This document shows positions 5,879 through 5,955 of a stretch of DNA of 5,955 nt, in pieces; position 1 is the stretch's first letter; each line of letters opens with the position of its first letter. The stretch spans positions 1-5,955 of the forward strand of contig JAHZHY010000226.1 of assembly GCA_019420045.1 (NCBI GenBank), in the 5' to 3' direction. A program made the position numbers and the translations under genes. The notes beneath the pieces were generated by a model that worked only from the letters and a program-made list of their open reading frames with translations, searched no databases and was not told where the DNA came from. This DNA is from Clostridiales bacterium. Lineage in GTDB: Bacteria; Bacillota; Clostridia; Oscillospirales; Butyricicoccaceae.

Positions 5879-5955
5879 TGGTGGGCCTTCAGGGACTCGA
5901 ACCCGGGACCGTCCGGTTATGAGCCGGATGCTCTAACCAACTGAGCTAAAGGCCC
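5879..5955 (-). tRNA. tRNA with anticodon CAT, probably tRNA-Ile2 (lysidine type)
   Basis: A complete 77-base cloverleaf is seen on the minus strand: acceptor GGGCCTT/AAGGCCC, D stem GCTC/GAGC with loop AGTTGGTTA, anticodon stem TCCGG/CCGGA with loop CTCATAA, a 5-base variable loop CGGTC, T arm CCGGG/CCCTG with loop TTCGAGT, discriminator A and an encoded CCA (5881-5879). The anticodon is CAT. C4-G69 and C5-G68 in the acceptor are known TilS recognition features of E. coli tRNA-Ile2, and the overall pattern (CTTTAGCTCAGTTGG, GGCTCATAACC) resembles Bacillus tRNA-Ile2 more than its elongator tRNA-Met, so I favour isoleucine with C34 modified to lysidine, reading AUA. Elongator Met remains possible; initiator is excluded by the paired first base. 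The T stem has one C50/U64 mismatch. The 5' end is the last base of the window. Confidence 0.93.

Noticed and set aside
5550..5936. 128-codon plus-strand open frame crossing the tRNA
   Set aside because: It reads antisense through the DUF1576 start, the promoter region and the tRNA gene; no start signal supports it.
1..5955. Mobile elements, CRISPR arrays, integrase attachment site at the tRNA
   Set aside because: No transposase or integrase motif, no spaced repeats and no duplicated tRNA 3' end is seen in the window; an event to the right of the tRNA could not be detected.

Overview
The window is a compact stretch of bacterial chromosome, most likely from a gut-type Clostridia species (Bacillota, perhaps Oscillospiraceae). 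This is inferred from strong AGGAGG-type ribosome binding sites, sigma-A-like promoters with 17-base spacers, moderately high GC, a Bacillota-style CAT tRNA with encoded CCA, and protein family content (DUF1576, an ATC-hydrolase-like protein, a MutY with a seven-residue first gap in its cysteine cluster). No mobile element, CRISPR array or integration scar is visible. All intergenic gaps are under 200 bases.

Layout: (1) 80-1818, plus strand: a two-gene unit, an L-2-amino-thiazoline-4-carboxylate hydrolase family protein overlapping by four bases the adenine glycosylase gene mutY, closed by a hairpin terminator at 1825-1858. (2) 1870-2475, minus strand: a small secreted lipoprotein of unknown function, convergent with mutY and sharing that terminator. 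(3) 2476-2657: a divergent promoter region with one clear promoter each way and a palindrome at the predicted transcription start of the rightward gene. (4) 2658-4031, plus strand: a MATE-family multidrug/Na+ (or H+) antiporter. (5) 4037-4076: a shared terminator, then a minus-strand two-gene unit at 4076-5699: a DUF1576 polytopic membrane protein with two homologous halves, followed with an 8-base overlap by a 118-residue soluble protein of unknown function. (6) 5700-5878: promoter region of that unit, an exact 12-base tandem repeat and the terminator of the upstream tRNA. (7) 5879-5955, minus strand: a complete tRNA with anticodon CAT whose features favour isoleucine-2 (lysidine type) over elongator methionine; its 5' end coincides with the window edge.

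The genes do not form one pathway. MutY protects DNA from 8-oxoguanine mispairs; the hydrolase-like partner would act on a small thiazoline/cysteine-type compound if the family name holds for this member. The MATE pump and the lipoprotein are divergently transcribed and both act at the envelope. The best candidate for an undescribed system is the DUF1576 membrane protein with its overlapping small cytosolic partner: a duplicated, transporter-like protein with repeated GxNLYNxGFxAGLV motifs, coupled to a protein that loosely resembles a stripped-down GHKL-type ATPase fold. That last resemblance is an inference by eye.
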